A DNA stretch of 64,000 nucleotides. Source: Antedon mediterranea (lineage: Eukaryota; Echinodermata; Crinoidea; Comatulida; Antedonidae). The notes under the pieces are model-generated. The model saw only the letters and a list, made by a program, of their open reading frames with translations, was not told where the DNA came from and searched no databases. A program made the position numbers and the translations under genes. Of this stretch, positions 12,496 through 24,471 are shown one piece after another (within the stretch, counting starts at the first letter, position 1; each line of letters opens with the position of its first letter). The DNA lies in assembly GCF_964355755.1 (NCBI RefSeq), contig NC_092673.1:26109001-26173000 (forward strand), read 5' to 3'.

Positions 12496-13848
12496 TAACT
12501 AAGCTTAACTATGCTTAACTGATGAATAGAACCATTGAATATCACTTTACTGTTGATTATAATGAAATTACAAATTACCACATTACAAAATCGACCAATC
12601 AAATTGCACAAATATATTTAGGTGCGCTATTAAATTAATATACTGTGTGTATAAAGTATATAATCTCCATACATTATTTAATTCATTGTCAAATTCCAAA
12701 TTTTAAAAGAATGCTGATATTAAAGAGTTTATTGCAAATAAAGTACTTAAGTTTATTATTCTTTACTAGCTATTGTTTATATAATTAATTTGAATATACA
12801 GTACATTAAATTATATTGGAATCAAATATAAATTACCATATTATAACACAGCAATAGAATATTAATAATATTTGGTACTACTGTATTTGCATACACGAAA
12901 ATATTAAAATACACGGTATTCAGATTGTGTGTGATTTTCAAGATAATAGTGCAAGCCTGAGGAGTTCGAGACAGGTATAATAAATTGCACAATATTTGTA
13001 TAACGATGCACAATGGTACTGTACAGTACATATATTTATACTCAGATTTCAATTCACTGTTTTCCCATCTGGATGTGCGGGTGTATTTTCATAACAGTAA
13101 ATTGTATAATACATTAAAATTCTAACTTACAAATATATCAAAATGCTTATAAATATATATAAATATTTGTATCAAACAATAAAATGCTATTAAATCAAAA
13201 TACACAAAATGATGTTTTATGATTTGACTTGACAAGATTGATTAATTCAATACAAAACGCAATTAATTGTGTACTTGAATATACAACAAACAAGTGACAA
13301 AGGGTCTTCAATAGAAAAGAAAATGGATTCTTGTCATGTAATATTAACCAACAATACCTTCCCCCAGGCCCCCACTGAAAAACATTAATCTAACAATATT
13401 ATTTGAAAGCATTGCATGTTAAAAAAACACATTTTGAAAATATTTCTAAGTGCAAATATATTTAAATGCATTATAAAACATTCAAATTTTAAAATATGTT
13501 GCAATTAAGTCCACATTATTAAAGAATGTCAAGTGTGAGTGAATGCAGGTATTCTGTATTTAACATTACATATGTTAAATGTAGAGTAGAAAAGGAAGCC
13601 ATTATCAACAATATTTTAAACAATCATTTCAATGCAGATGTTCGGAGATGTTCCGTCTGGTTTTTGATCAAATTGAAATTTATTATAGCCTTAAAACTAA
13701 AATTCATTATCAATTATAGTAGATTTATTTAAATTACAAAATAATGTTCTAGAAAAAATATCTTGTACTAGTACAGATATTTTGTATTCTATATTCATAG
13801 TAGATTTTTAATAAAACCTTTCCTTTACTTAGTAAATCCCTATTTAGG
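12496..13848. other. No gene recognised
   Basis: Very AT-rich sequence with short frames only. Nothing repeats elsewhere in the window that I can see. Confidence 0.5.
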
Positions 13849-14147
13849 GGTCACACCTTTTCAGGGGTCACACCTTTTCAGGGGTCACACCTTTTCAGGG
13901 GTCACACCTATTCAGGGGTCACACCTATTCAGGGGTCACACCTATTCAGGGGTCATAACTATTCAGGGGTCATAACTATTCAGGGGTCATAACTATTCAG
14001 GGGTCATACCTATTCAGGGGTCATACCTATTCAGGGGTCACACCTATTCAGGGGTCACATCTTTTCAGGGGTCACATCTTTTCAGGGGTCACACCTATTC
14101 AGGGGTCATAACTATTCAGGGGTCATACCTATTCAGGGGTCATACTG
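13849..14147 (+). repeat. 17-bp minisatellite, about 17 units
   Basis: The unit is AGGGGTCACACCTATTC, period 17. The sub-variants CACACCTTTTC, CACACCTATTC, CATAACTATTC, CATACCTATTC and CACATCTTTTC occur in runs, and the order CACACC-CATAAC-CATACC appears twice, suggesting stepwise duplication of several units at a time. The array ends in a partly inverted unit (CTGAAAAGGGG). Confidence 0.95.
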
Positions 14148-14694
14148 AAAAGGGGTAAACTTTGTTAGGATGTACCATTATAGGTGTTCTATTGTATTTA
14201 AATACAAAAGGTAAAATCATGTTATAGCAAAATCTAGATGGTTTTTGCCTTACAATTATTATTCAGTATAACATCATGTTGTTATATACATTACATAGTT
14301 CCTCTCTTTAAACCAATCTTTAATTGACTATTATTAAGTCTAGTAGTATAATTTCTAATTCATTCGGTCTCTTTTGTAAGTATTTCGTAATTGTACCAGT
14401 TAATTCATACACTGGAGACAGCAAAGCGAGACAAATTGCTCCTATTTAACCAATCTTGAATTTACTTTATGTTTCAAATACAATTTCTAATTTATTTTAT
14501 TATAGTTTTTTGTTCACGTCTAGTATAATCTATAATGTAGACGACGCAAAACAAATGGTTTTCTTGAATTTACTATACTGTAAAATTGTTTCAGGCATTT
14601 TTTTCAATTTATTTCAAATTACAGTACAGTTTATAAATCCCTTTTCTTTTTACTCATTTTTATAACATGTATATGCATGTTCTTAATATTAGTA

Positions 14695-14937
14695 AAAGGT
14701 AAAGGTGAGTCCCGTGTTCTCTGAACGTAGGGGAATGAGCTGTTAGGAGCTCATTGTACTAAGCCTCGGCATTATGTGGTAGGGTGGCCAGTTCCTTTCC
14801 ACGCCGCCTTTTTTCTCCCTAGTATTTTCAACCAGGTACTCATTTACAGCTGAGTGGACTGGGAGTTGTCGGGAATTGAACCCGGGTCTATCTGTATGAC
14901 AGTCAAGTGTCCTAACCACTCGGCTATCAACAACTCC
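14695..14937 (-). mobile_element. Full-length tRNA-derived SINE with 8-bp target duplication
   Basis: On the minus strand it starts with a tRNA-like head containing GATAGCCGAGTGGTTAGGAC (A box) and GGTTCAATTCC (B box). The head is closed by GGAGTTGT pairing with ACAACTCC. A conserved-looking body follows (CCACTCAGCTGTAAATGAG) and the 3' end is CACCTTTACCTTTT. TATTAGTA flanks both sides (14,687-14,694 and 14,941-14,948), as expected from target-primed insertion. The body resembles central domains shared among metazoan SINEs, but I do not assign a named family. Confidence 0.8.
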
Positions 14938-15109
14938 TATTATTAGTATATTAGTATATTAGTAATTAGTATATATTGTTTATAACAGAGATGATTTTAC
15001 AATACAAATGCCTTTGTGTGTTTATAGCCATCTTGAATTTACAGTATAATGTTTCTAAGTTGAACATAATTTGTTTTTGGGAGATTTTTTTTCAATTTAT
15101 AATTAATAA

Positions 15110-15400
15110 TAATACTCGTATATAGCACTTCTAAGCGCTTCACATTATTACTCCGGTCATTTTTTAGAATCAAACAGGTATTTGAAACATACTGCCATAA
15201 TGAAGCTAGTAATCAGCGCAAAGTTGTGTCTTGATCTAACCGGTACCCATTTTATACACATGGGTGGAGAGAGGCAAACGTAAGTAAAGCGTTTTGTCTA
15301 AAGTTACAAGAAATGCGGCGAGAGTTGGATCAGTAATCAACGTCCAACACACACTGCGCAACATGCCCATATCTCAATTTCTGGATCATTAGTGACTGGG
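15110..15400 (-). mobile_element. SINE or LINE-tail fragment with TATAGCRCTT motif
   Basis: On the plus strand AATAATAATACTCGTATATA GCACTTCTAAGCGCTTCACA is followed by a block with GGTACCCATTTTATACACAT GGGTGGAGAGAGGCAA. Both blocks are familiar from dispersed invertebrate SINEs, and a related short block (CACTCCTGGGTG) also occurs near 19,350. There is no coding potential. Boundaries are approximate. Confidence 0.45.
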
Positions 15401-16454
15401 CAGTTTCTCTTTTTCTTAATATTAGTAATTAGTATATTTTTTCTATGATAGAGATGATCTGCAAGACAAATGGTTTCCCTCGTTCTTTCCATCTTGAATT
15501 TACTGTATGTTTTCTATGTTGAACATAATTAAGCTTAATTCAGTTTAAGGTCTCATTAGACTCTCAATCTTATTACAATGCACGTCATTATACAGAATCA
15601 TTAATTACCTTTCACATATTGTCTCTCCTTAAATATAAAAATGACAAAATAAGTGTATTTTGGATTGATTGTAATACATTATATTTACTGTGCACCAATA
15701 GCCAGTAAATTTAGATAATCAGAACTGTATCTACCCTACCATGGTTAGCACACAGTGAGACAACTCCCTTCCCTTTCTTAATAGTCTACTATGTCTATTT
15801 TTTACACATGCTTTTTGTGACCAACAGCTTAACATCCCATCTAGAGGTGTTTCCCATGTAAAAGGAACATAGTTTCTAAACTCATTCTGCTTTGATTTTA
15901 GTATATTTTTTCAATTGACTGAACAGCTCTATAGTTGCCTATTTTTCTTAGAAAAAAAATAAAATAAGAACGCTGTTGGATAAGTATTGATGGTACGGTT
16001 GAAGTGGATAGCAACAGATAGTAACACCCTCTGCGTGGTACGGTGGAACAACACTAGTTTTTTACAGTATGTATGTACAACAGAGACCAAAAATATGCAT
16101 CTCCCTTTCCTACGTGAATTCAAATAGCTGTATACACTAATATGTATATAGAAAGTCTATCAAACTGAATTTTTAATAGCAAATTTTATAATTGATTTAT
16201 TGTTTGCATTTAACATTGATTCTTCCCTCATGACATATGGCAATTCAAATAGAATATTAGACATTTCAATATATAGTTTCACAATATTCTGGAAAACAAT
16301 GTTTTTAACAAAATAATATATTTTTCAAATGATGATGATGAAAAACAATAAGGTTTTATTATTATCAATATTTATTAATTAATTTAATTTTCTAAGCCAC
16401 AATACAACAAAGTATTAAAGCAAAAATTATGTTCATTTGTTTTCAGTTATTTTT
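15401..16454. other. No gene recognised
   Basis: AT-rich sequence with short frames only. The 64-residue minus frame at 15.93-16.12 kb has no recognisable family. Confidence 0.5.
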
Positions 16455-16598
16455 AAAGCTCTGCAATTTATTTCTGGCTGTTTTACTTTATCGTTTTGAT
16501 GTAGCTTTTTTTGTTACTGTATTAATTTGGATCTCCATTGAGATCCACCCACTGATCCCTGCAGTCATTTTTTCATTAATTTTCCTTTGAATGTATAT
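16455..16598 (-). mobile_element. Element R, copy 2
   Basis: The plus strand reads AAAGCTCTGC, then TTTCTGGCTGTTTTACTTTA, TCGTTTTGATGTAGC, TCTCCATTGAGATCCACCCA CTGATCC and finally TTTTCCTTTGAATGTATA. The order matches the other R copies reversed. It has one core unit and is shortened on the hammerhead-like side. Confidence 0.75.
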
Positions 16599-17169
16599 AA
16601 CTATATAATATACACACACATGTGTGCAAAACCCAGTTTTTAGACTACTTTTAAAAAGAACAAAATCGAGTTAAAGGTCAATCTAGTTCACAAAGCATGC
16701 CATTATTGCTTTATAATATAGCCAATACTTACCAACTCTCATCATGTTTCTATGCAAATACAGTTGTACAGTTAAAAATAAATAATTTTACATACCTTTG
16801 TAATTGTATCAGGAAAAGATGAAGACAAATATGAAAGAAAAAAATAAAAATGAAAATCAGTCAATTACGGTCACTATAAATAAATTTCAGTTTACGAGCA
16901 TCCTTCTCTCATTTCTTGTCAAATGAGGATTGTGGGAGCTAGTAAAATGTATGCCGACATTTGCAAGTGATAACATGGTTTGCAGGACTTGTCATCCATG
17001 TGAAAAGTGGTAGATCAAATCAAATCAAATGGGCAGGTTTCAATATTTTACAATCATTTTGTAAATCAGTAAAAAAAAAGTGATTGTTGTATAAAGTACA
17101 TAAAGATTTCCACATACTGTAATGTGAGTTTTGAATAGTGACTTAAAGGTGCTCAATAATGATGTTTGT

Positions 17170-17950
17170 TTAAATGTTCAAAGGTAGGTGGTTCCAGAGC
17201 CTAGATCCACCAATACTGAAAGTCAGATCTCCCTAACTATGTTTGCTCCTCGGAATGTTCAGTAGCACCTGATGCCTAGATCTTAGTACTCACTATCCTT
17301 GATTGTCAATAATTATGAGAGGTACTTGGGAGCGCAACATTTGGGAATACAACATCCCTTCAAGACCACAGAAAGAAAATGGAATACCATCAATGCTGGA
17401 GTGGCCTACAATGTATACTCCTAAGTTGCCTCTCTCAGCATTTCAGTTAGTTCAATGTGAAAATTGGAATGTACAATTCTAACATAAATCTTTAAAAGAC
17501 ATTGTAACGCAATTACAGTATTATATTCTTAAAAGCAGCATCTAATCACTTGCAAGATCCTCATTGAACCTTACATGCATTAGTATTTTTATAGCCTCTT
17601 TCATCTGATTTAAAAACTTGGATTTTTTCCAATATATCTGAATTGTTCAGTACCTGACGAGTACATCAATGGCACTAATTTCCAATCAAATTCATATACA
17701 ATGATAATAATAGTTCATTCTTATATAGCGCATATAAGCAAGCTCTCAATGCGCTGTACATAAATTAAAATAGACGAGAAGTGGCAATAATTTAAATTAA
17801 TGAACAACTTGTTTGAAAAGGCCCGAAGACTTCAACTGGTCTTGAAAGAGTAGCACACTGTACGATTGAAATTGGTAGGGAATTCCACAATTATTGGAGT
17901 CAAAAGCATTACTAGAAATTTAGTTTTGTTTGTACAATAGACTCACTGCA
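17170..17950. repeat. Two related dispersed-repeat blocks
   Basis: At 17,190-17,250 GGTGGTTCCAGAGCCTAGAT followed by ACTGAAAGTCAGATCTCC, and at 17,820-17,910 AAGACTTCAACTGG...GGTAGGGAATTCCACAATTA TTGGAG, both resemble one commonly dispersed block of the type 'GGnAATTCCAnAGn...'. A third possible relative lies at 40,410-40,450. The second block starts (17,703) with ATAATAATAG...TTATATAGCGCATATAAGC, a SINE/LINE tail motif. The source element is not identified. Confidence 0.35.
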
Positions 17951-18366
17951 GCATTGCAATACATTGTCATAATCACTACAGTTAAAGAAACATGTTCAAA
18001 ATCCTGAATACACCACTTAGGAAGGAAATTGTAACTCTTTTATAAATTGAATCTGTACAAAGAGAAATTTAGTAACTCGAAAGTGGTGCAGTGTTTAAAA
18101 TCAAACTTGCTTGCTAGTATAAATTATTATATGTACTAATATGTTGTCGGTATTTTTGTTTAATGTAAAATGCAACAGCTTGACTATAAACCTTTATGAC
18201 TAATTGAAATATCTAGTCAATATTTAGTCAATGTTCTTTACAAAATATTTCTCCATAAAAATGCATTGAACGCACACTTTACAATACAAACGATGGCCTA
18301 TTAGCATTATGACATTTCAAAACATGAACTATGTATTAAAAAGGTCAAATAGTATTCTTTCTTTAA

Positions 18367-18814
18367 CACTTTGACTGCCAAACACGAAGATCTTCATTTT
18401 TGGAAACACAACGCTTGACTGCCAAATCTGGATTTTGGCGAAACATTGATGTAAGATTTATGATTTATTTATTTTTCGATAGTGATAACTTGTTTTTATA
18501 GGCCTACCGGTGCCGTGTAAGTAACTTTTTCGTTGTTTGTTGATCTCACCGGGCGATATTTTCATATTGTGATGTCTACGAAAAACTAAAAAAGTGGGTT
18601 ACTTTCATTTTACTATTACGATTTACATATTGCGATTTGAAAATCGTTCTTGGTACCATTGTAAAGCTAAAATCTTTATGATTATTTTAGTCTAAATTAC
18701 ATGTAAATCAGATCACGTACATAGTTTCAATCAGCTTTAATAAAAACATCGAATTGGGCTATAAATGCTGGCGGTGGCAGTTTCTAACTGGAAAAACCTC
18801 TGGCAGTCAAAGTG
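18367..18814. mobile_element. piggyBac-type MITE with TTAA target duplication
   Basis: Perfect 14-bp terminal inverted repeats CACTTTGACTGCCA / TGGCAGTCAAAGTG enclose 448 bp. TTAA flanks both ends (18,363-18,366 and 18,815-18,818). TTAA target choice is the hallmark of the piggyBac superfamily, and ends of the form TTAAC(A/C)CTTTGACTGCC are common in it. A second TTGACTGCCAAA sits 45 bp inside the left end. There is no transposase frame, so the element is non-autonomous. Which end is 5' cannot be told. Confidence 0.8.
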
Positions 18815-18818
18815 TTAA

Positions 18819-20522
18819 TTATTCTAATCAGAAATTGCCTTTGCACATTTAAGTCTTTTAAACATTTAAATCGATAATGTCTAGCTTTTAAAACATGAAC
18901 ATGAATTAGGTTTGTTAATGTTGTCATTTTAAAATAGTTTTTTACATATTTTTTTAAAGGCAACATTTTTTTCACTAGATAACTTGTTTTATATTGTTTC
19001 TTTTCTTTTATACAGATGCATTTGTTAATCTCGAAAATGTTATAAACATGTACATAAAATATAATATAAATTGCTGCTATCATTAATAAAAAATATCAAG
19101 AGGGCATGACCCTTGTATTTACTAGAGCGATAGAGCCAGCTGGCTTAAAGCGCAATAACACAGTGTGAACACAAACATTTACAATTATGTCCGTAATTAA
19201 AAAGTGCTTATTGCGCACCAAGTCTTCACATTAATATCCCAGTTAATAACTTGAATATGTTATGGATGATATACAGCTCTCCAGGAGAGATATTCTATAA
19301 TCAAACAGCTGTAAGCAGTGCAATTTATTTACACTTCTTGGGTGCTCACTTACACTCCTGGGTGAAAAGCAATGACAGTAAATACATATGATACATATGA
19401 TGATAAACTAATGATTATTCTTATATTATAATTAATGTTATTTAACTTATTAATTAATGGTTTAACTGAATTTTTATTAATAAATTAAGGTTTATTTTTT
19501 ACAAATTTCTGCAAAATACATGTACAAACCAAAAGCAAGGAAAGAGAAAAAAACAGCAAAACAGCTAGTTGATCAACCCAAAACAGACAAGTTAAATTGA
19601 CAACATTTTAAAAAATAAGCAACAATTATGTAGTTTACTCTTTAAAAAAAAATTTTAAATTGCAAATTTCACAGGGCAATTATTTCATGACAAGGTCACG
19701 AAATATTATTCATGTTATAAAATAAGATATTAAAAACTATACAAAGAAAATCATACTCTATTGGTCTAACGGCATAATTAACATTGATTAATTAAATTTG
19801 ACATAGAATAACTTAATATAGATCAGATTCCTGAGTGGATACGAACATAATTACTTCATTAACTTTCCAGATTAATTTCTAATAAATGACTATTTGCATT
19901 GCGTTCCTCTCGGATCTCTTATGATTGTTTAACTGGGAAATCAATTAAAATGATAAGGATATACAGGATCATAAATACGTTCTCGTAATGCAATACGTTA
20001 AGTAGTCAACAGATCATTAATAACGATTTTAAATCACTTTATCATAATATGAGTTCATTGAGATCATCAGGCATCAAGACAGGGAGGTAAAATTTACATA
20101 CCACATGAATATTCATTTATTTTTGTTGCTATATAATTATTCTTAGTAGTAGGAAAGAAAATGTTCAATATAATTATTTCATATTTTAAATATATAAGCG
20201 TTCTTTGTTTGATATTTTTATGTACTTAGTTTAGTGTAGTTGTTTTGTTATTGTAATATTATAATGCAAGCATTCATTTTTATCTTTGCTAGCGCATTGT
20301 ATTTTAAATTTATATCAAAATAAATAAAAATGACTGGGAATTTGTATAAGAATTCTTTGTTAAGTGCAAGGACGCCAATCTATATTTGATGACAGTGGGT
20401 AAGAGGGGGGGGGGGGGGAGAAGATTGGAAACTACAGAAGGTGAAAAAATGAAACATTGTTTCTAGTGATATTCACAGTGTAAAGTTGCTGCTTATACAA
20501 AATTGTATGGATTTGCCTGCAG
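18819..20522. other. No gene recognised; contains a G13 run
   Basis: Mostly featureless AT-rich sequence. A SINE-body-like block (CACTCCTGGGTGAAAAGCAA) is at about 19,350. A run of 13 G lies at 20,406-20,418. Confidence 0.45.
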
Positions 20523-20618
20523 ACAAAATTTACGAGGGAAGAGACATTAACCAGAATTTGTGCCATTGGCATTAATGGTTTTCCCACCAACTCAAGATTT
20601 TTCCTTACAAACATATTG
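20523..20618 (+). CDS. Candidate internal coding exon (96 nt), function unknown
   Basis: A segment of exactly 32 codons lies between an acceptor-like TTTGCCTGCAG and a donor-like TTG|GTGAGT. Only one of the three frames is open; the other two have stops. The product begins TKFTREETLTRICAIG and ends RFFLTNIL, and I do not recognise it. Both edges are phase 0. No partner exon was found nearby, so this is a prediction from splice-site consensus and an open frame. In DNA this AT-rich, 32 open codons in a chosen frame are not rare, so it may be a chance match. Confidence 0.33.
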
Positions 20619-21056
20619 GTGAGTAGGCCTATATCCTTTTTATTGGAGGCCCTACTTATAGTAGCTGCATTATAAGTAGGACATGTACTAAATACTAATA
20701 TAAGTGTATTAAATATTTCTTGTAGATATTTGTGTAATTATCTATCTCATTGGCCTATTTTAAATCGTCTTTAAACCATTCACAAAATCATTTGATAATA
20801 AAATCTCTTTACAATACAAAGCACTGGTAAGTTAATGAGGCATTGGATGCAGCAATCCTTTCAAGCGCTTGGTTGTATTTACAAGTATTTATGTTTTTAG
20901 CTTCCAAGTTAATACCAAGATTAACCGTCATTTAAGCTACCATTGTGTGTTTTCTTTTTCTGCCTTGTACAATACAACTCATTCTCAATCCCTAATTTAA
21001 TAACTGATGACCGTAGCCATACAATTTGTTTTTAAACTTATTTTACTTTTGTACTA

Positions 21057-22765
21057 CAGTACTGACTACAAATCATGTACCATAACCCGCGTTTGTCGCG
21101 CGTGTAAAATATGTGTAATTGCCGCGTGCCTGTATTTGCCGTGTGGACCATGACGTCATCACTTTGTAGCTTTTTACTGGTAAAATATGGAACTCCCGGT
21201 ACGACGCCCGCGACAACACACACGTGGGTATCAGTTTGTTTTGTTTCTATTGTTTAGGCCTACCATCATATTTATGTAATCTGAACCCGCCCGTTTACTG
21301 TATGTAACAAAGTTTATGGCAAACAATAAATAAGAAAGTTTATAGAATTCATGTAAATTGTTTTTCATCGGGGTTTTGTTTAGAGTTCACGTCGTATTAT
21401 TTTATATAAAATAATGTGAGGCGTACAGTGAGAAGTGTACAACAGGGAGGCTAGAATAGAGAGCTACTGTACCTAAGCCCCCCACAAAAAAAAAAACATA
21501 TTTAGCGATCTTTAATAGGTCAATAAATAGCCTAATAATAGTAAAATTATAAAATGATGTTTCCTTGTATTTTCGTAACCGTAAGCCAAATATTTAAATT
21601 AAAATACAGCGCTAGTGTTTTAGGCCAAGTACAGTATTCGCTCAAATAACTGTGACTGTGAATGGGTTTTCCGCCGCTCGGTGTAGAAAGTCAAATTATT
21701 ACGTTCTTCTTGTCTGCATTGTATACTTGCTTTATACATTCTCTGCTTATGAAACGACTTAATAAGTTGCTAAATTGACGTTTAAAGCAGATATTTGTCT
21801 GACATCAGCCCATGTTTATAATGAAAACACAACAAGGTTCCGAAAATGGTACAGTCCAAAATGAGGTGTGCAATTAAATAATATCAACGTAAACATATGC
21901 GCACGGTATCGGGGCTGTATTCATAAGAGCCCTGGACGGGAAATGGTAAAAACTTGTATTTATTCGACCTCGCTTCTCTCTCGCTCTGGCTGTGTGCGGA
22001 GGAGAATCGCTCCAACGTGGTTTCGTGGAGCGATTAATGGTCCAGTCCGTAACAGGGGTGTACATTAGTTACCGCGCTAAATACATGCATGTCAATACTG
22101 GCGTTGTAATACTATATAAATGTTTTCCTCCCCGACGGGGAATGGTAAAACCTTTATGTTATTATTTGGCCTAGCAACTGTGTGTACTCAATGGATGAAC
22201 TCTGCAACGTGGTGCGTACAGAAAGTACGTCATTCGGCCACCAGCAACGATCGTGTTTTGAAAGATATTGTTGGGTCTTTTCTACCTTGTTTTTTTTAAT
22301 GAGTTTTCTCAAATACTTAATAAATATGACTTAAAATATATATAAACAAACCTTGAAAGCAAACTAGGCCTAGAATAGTAGTACTGTACTCCCGGTAGTA
22401 GGCCTACTAACTAGGCCTAGTATTTTCAATCACAGATTGCATCATGATTCATGGAAGTTTTTACCTCCATGATTGCACTATGATAAATAAATCGATTTTT
22501 TATTTCAAATAGGCCTATATTTTGTTATATAAAATGCTGTTATCCTGTACTGTAATTCCAGTTATTGTCTTGTTTGATGATAATAATATATATGAACAAA
22601 ACATCAACAAATTATAAATACAGTTCGCTGCAGTTGAATTACTCAATGCAGTAATGCATGAGTGAGTATGGACAGTATTGTTAGTACCTAATTACACGCG
22701 AGTCACGCGTTTTTCACACCCGTGTAAAATGTGTGGGCTTGGTATATGATATGTAGTCAGTACTG
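21057..22765. mobile_element. Candidate Tc1/mariner-like element of 1.7 kb, no transposase frame
   Basis: The ends are inverted repeats: CAGTACTGACTACAAATCAT on the left and, reversed, CAGTACTGACTACATATCAT on the right. The match continues to 24 of 26 positions. TA flanks both ends (21,055-21,056 and 22,766-22,767). CAGT termini with TA duplication are typical of Tc1/mariner/pogo elements. The interior is richer in CpG than its surroundings, includes a TGACGTCA site at about 21,149, and holds no convincing coding frame; the 60-66-residue frames at 21.87-22.17 kb overlap on both strands and look like chance. Within it, 21,935-22,045 and 22,130-22,235 are a diverged direct duplication (GACGGGRAATGGTAAAA... 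CAACGTGGT). Confidence 0.45.
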
Positions 22766-22767
22766 TA

Positions 22768-24096
22768 CCTGTATTTGTATTTTTAAGTCCAATATATGTG
22801 GAAAATAAACAACAAAACAAACTCTATATTCTTCAAAAGCCATAGCTGTTGTGAGGTTCTCAATTATTTCTCAAATAGGAACCCTTTTCAAATCATATAG
22901 ATACACATCAGTGACCGCCTCAGGATAAATTGACAGGGAAATTGCCTGGAAAATACCCAATGGAAGGGGGCGTATTTAGGGTTTCTATAAAATGACAGGG
23001 GGTTGCCTGGAAATATCCAATGGCTGAAGGGGGTCTATAAACTTTCACGTTCGAGGCTTTGCTGGAGGTCATGTGCAGTCAGACAAACTAGCGTCTTTAG
23101 ATTTTTCATCTGTAGAAATCCATTATTTATTAATACAAAAAAATGTAATGCATTTGCATAGTTATATTATTAACACACCTGCATCATCCCTATCAGTCAT
23201 TTGTTAATAAACTTGACAAGCTGCAATACTATGATAGTTTTCAACAACAAAATATTAAAAGAAAAAAATCTAAGATTTTGCATTGCAATGACTGTATAAT
23301 TATGAAATTCAAAAGAAAAATAGAATCTAAAGAGCATAGACTTTCAATGATGATTATATAATTTGAAAAATATACAATGCATCAGAAAACAACAGCTGGT
23401 TTCTATAGTATTGTTTGAATACATAATGTTATCAGTTTTGCAGAAAAGAAAAACTCAGGAATTTTAAAAATAGTATAATCTAATATTTATTTCATAAATT
23501 AAAAATTAGGAAGTAGCACAGAAGCTGTCCTTCAATACTTAACTTAAGCATAGATAAATGTATTATGCATAAGATCAGGAGTAATATACTGTACAGTTTA
23601 CAAAAATAAATCTGATAGATATATTTACTATACTCAAATGGGAAACTATTGAAAAACTAACACTCTGTATAGGGATCTCAATGTTTGAGATACAAATATA
23701 AGAAAAAAGCTAAATAAAAGTCATAGTAAATTACAGAGCTAATATGCAACAGTCTCCTAGCAGTCTTATAATATCCCTAATGGCTCAATTAGCTAACTTA
23801 TACATTTATTCATTGTAAATTCATAGAGTTTCTCTATATGAATGATAAAGATCAATTTATTCTTTGTAAATCAAATAAGAATAGACCAACTGAATTGGAG
23901 TTCATATTTTATAGATTGAAGTCTGCACCAACAGGTTAGAACAGCTATATACCACCAACATCTCATTTTGAACAGTGTGGCCTTTTTTTGGTTTATCCGG
24001 GTATTAGAAAGCACAGATTAGCCTAACAACTATTCATGTGTATATAAATAAGATGAAAGAGTCGCTATCCAATCGAGTTTGAACAATACCATGAAA
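22768..24096. other. No gene recognised
   Basis: A short imperfect direct duplication at 22,930-23,035 (TGACAGGGAAATTGCCTGGA AAATACCCAATGG and a second version) lies just right of the Tc1-like element. The remainder is AT-rich and featureless. Confidence 0.45.
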
Positions 24097-24168
24097 GCCC
24101 CAGTGGTCTAATGGTTAGGACATCTGCATATCAAGCAGGCGGTCCGAGTTTGAGTCTCGGTTGGGGCG
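24097..24168 (+). tRNA. tRNA-like gene, anticodon ATC
   Basis: A full cloverleaf can be drawn in 72 nt. The acceptor GCCCCAG pairs with TTGGGGC. The D arm is GTCT/GGAC with loop AATGGTTA. The anticodon arm is TCTGC/GCAGG with loop ATATCAA, giving anticodon ATC (codon GAT, Asp). The T arm is CCGAG/CTCGG with loop TTTGAGT, and the discriminator is G. Internal A and B boxes are intact apart from T instead of C at the usual C56. The D arm is closest to eukaryotic Glu-type tRNAs, and an ATC anticodon is unusual because Asp is normally read by GTC. It may be a working gene, a mutated copy or a SINE founder; no SINE body follows. Confidence 0.6.
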
Positions 24169-24170
24169 AC

Positions 24171-24175
24171 TTTTT
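24171..24175 (+). terminator. Pol III terminator
   Basis: A TTTTT run starts two bases after the discriminator base of the tRNA-like gene, where a Pol III terminator is expected. Confidence 0.55.
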
Positions 24176-24471
24176 CTCATTCTCACAGATTTCCTCATCT
24201 TTATCGTTTCAAATTAATTAATTAAATTTCAGTATATCACTGGGCGGTTTCGAATTAATGTTCATTGCCTAATGTGTTTATACATAAGATGAATGTTATA
24301 AATAGAATAATAATATAATATAAAAATGCACCACGAGCAATTGTTCTGCCTTATTACTTGTTGGAGAAATCATACTATTAAACAGTGGCACATATTATTT
24401 GCCGATGCTATGGATTAATAGCAGAGAATTAATGAGTGTGAGGTGTTTCATTTCCTGAACGCTCCCATGTC

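Noticed and set aside
21868-22174. Overlapping 60-66-residue frames on both strands in CpG-richer DNA
   Set aside because: Higher GC lengthens chance frames; none shows motifs, and three overlap one another.
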